A stretch of 43,899 nucleotides of DNA, taken from assembly GCA_035574175.1 (NCBI GenBank), contig DATLZB010000016.1, positions 1 to 43,899 of the forward strand, in the 5' to 3' direction. Every line of letters starts with the position of its first letter. Position 1 is the stretch's first letter. Shown piece after piece: positions 43,510 through 43,899 of this stretch. The position numbers and the translations under genes are program-made. Below the pieces are notes generated by a model. It searched no databases. It was not told the DNA's origin and saw nothing but the letters and a program-made list of their open reading frames with translations. This DNA is from DATLZB01 sp035574175 (lineage in GTDB: Bacteria; Pseudomonadota; Alphaproteobacteria; Rhizobiales; Hyphomicrobiaceae).

Positions 43510-43738
43510 TGCAGGTGCATCCGGCGGTGGACCTGCTGCCGCGGGCGGTACGAGCGCTCTCGTGGCGGGCACGGGGCCGGCAGCGCGCGCAGCAGGTTAT
43601 TGCCGTTTGTTTTCAGTGGGCTGTTTGACATTGTCAAAGATTTGTAAACCGTTGCCGGGGCCTGCTGTCATCGCCTATGAAGGAGGCCTCGCAATGGCGA
43701 CGGGTTTTTGTTGCCGGGCAACGGCCTGCGAGCCGGCC
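43510..43738 (+). promoter_or_regulatory. CRISPR leader
   Basis: The 229 bases between cas2 and the first repeat contain no gene. The middle is AT-rich (about 43595-43650). It includes a perfect dyad TTTGACA-T-TGTCAAA at 43624-43638, within which TTGACA could serve as a -35 box, but no good -10 box is found at the right distance. A second inverted repeat, GTTGC-CGG-GCAAC, sits at 43710-43722. As a leader it should carry the array promoter and the integration signals. Confidence 0.7.
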
Positions 43739-43899
43739 CCTCTTCCGCGGCATCACCGCCGCGGCCTCATTGAAGCGATGAGTTGTTCGGCCGACATCGC
43801 AGCGATGCGGCGCCCTCTTCCGCGGCATCACCGCCGCGGCCTCATTGAAGCGCCTCTGATCCCGCCAACCGACACCGGGCCTGCCCGGCCTCTTCCGCG
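43739..43899 (+). CRISPR. CRISPR array, start only (runs off the window)
   Basis: Two full repeats and one partial repeat are visible, at 43739-43776, 43814-43851 and from 43889 to the edge, spaced exactly 75 bases. The shared unit is about 38 bases, beginning CCTCTTCCGCGG and ending CCTCATTGAAGC. An internal hairpin pairs CCGCGGC with GCCGCGG around ATCACC. The two spacers are 37 bases each, at 43777-43813 and 43852-43888. The repeat resembles those of alphaproteobacterial type I-U loci as I remember them. The ATTGAAGC end suggests transcription to the right, away from cas2. Exact repeat borders may shift by one or two bases. Confidence 0.95.

Noticed and set aside
43640..43735. A degenerate CRISPR repeat before the first clear one
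   Set aside because: GGCCTC and similar short words occur, but nothing keeps the hairpin or the 75-base spacing, so the array starts at 43739.

Overview
The window looks like chromosome of a high-GC alphaproteobacterium, probably Hyphomicrobiales. The evidence is a GroEL ending in GGM repeats, the CoA-pyrophosphatase/DUF6111/CCA-enzyme operon, a DUF1013 (TrcR-type) regulator, trmL next to petABC, and aerobic HemF. The genus cannot be set from this sequence.

Layout. 1-4.6 kb: 3' end of groEL, then a minus-strand operon (NUDIX, DUF6111, cca) and an exported lysozyme-fold protein. 4.7-7.7 kb: an NfeD/slipin membrane pair and a small membrane protein. 7.7-10.9 kb (minus strand): a GMC oxidoreductase with its small partner, then hemF. 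11-17.5 kb: an ABC exporter, a membrane protein, trmL, and the cytochrome bc1 operon petABC, closed by a perfect-palindrome terminator. 17.5-20.4 kb: a methylthioadenosine salvage operon (mtnP, apt, a zinc-ribbon ORF, mtnA). 20.4-25.5 kb: a nitrilase, a DUF6152/DUF6644-like pair, a bifunctional aldolase/dehydrogenase, and tandem MaoC-type hydratases. 25.7-27.7 kb: a lower-GC cassette of a membrane-anchored ParA-like ATPase and two small proteins that share a domain. 27.8-33.7 kb: ychF, a caspase-fold-like protein, prpE, a GST and a DUF1013 regulator. 33.9 kb: tRNA-Gln(TTG).

34.1 kb to the end: a CRISPR-Cas locus that appears chimeric. The outer parts are type I-U (now called I-G): a Cas4-Cas1 fusion, Cas2, a CRISPR array, the first ~98 residues of a I-U Cas3, and the C-terminal (Cas6-like) half of Csb2. 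Between the two truncated I-U genes lies a complete, lower-GC, I-C-like effector cassette in the order cas5, cas8c/csd1-like, cas7, cas3 (HD + helicase). Start/stop overlaps tie the stump and effector genes into one apparent operon. The locus therefore pairs I-U adaptation, and possibly I-U crRNA processing, with I-C-like interference. This is the most interesting feature of the window.

No stretch longer than 300 bases lacks a gene. The longest gaps are the divergent cas promoter region (41171-41455), the region upstream of petA, and the CRISPR leader (43510-43738). The array runs off the right edge of the window.
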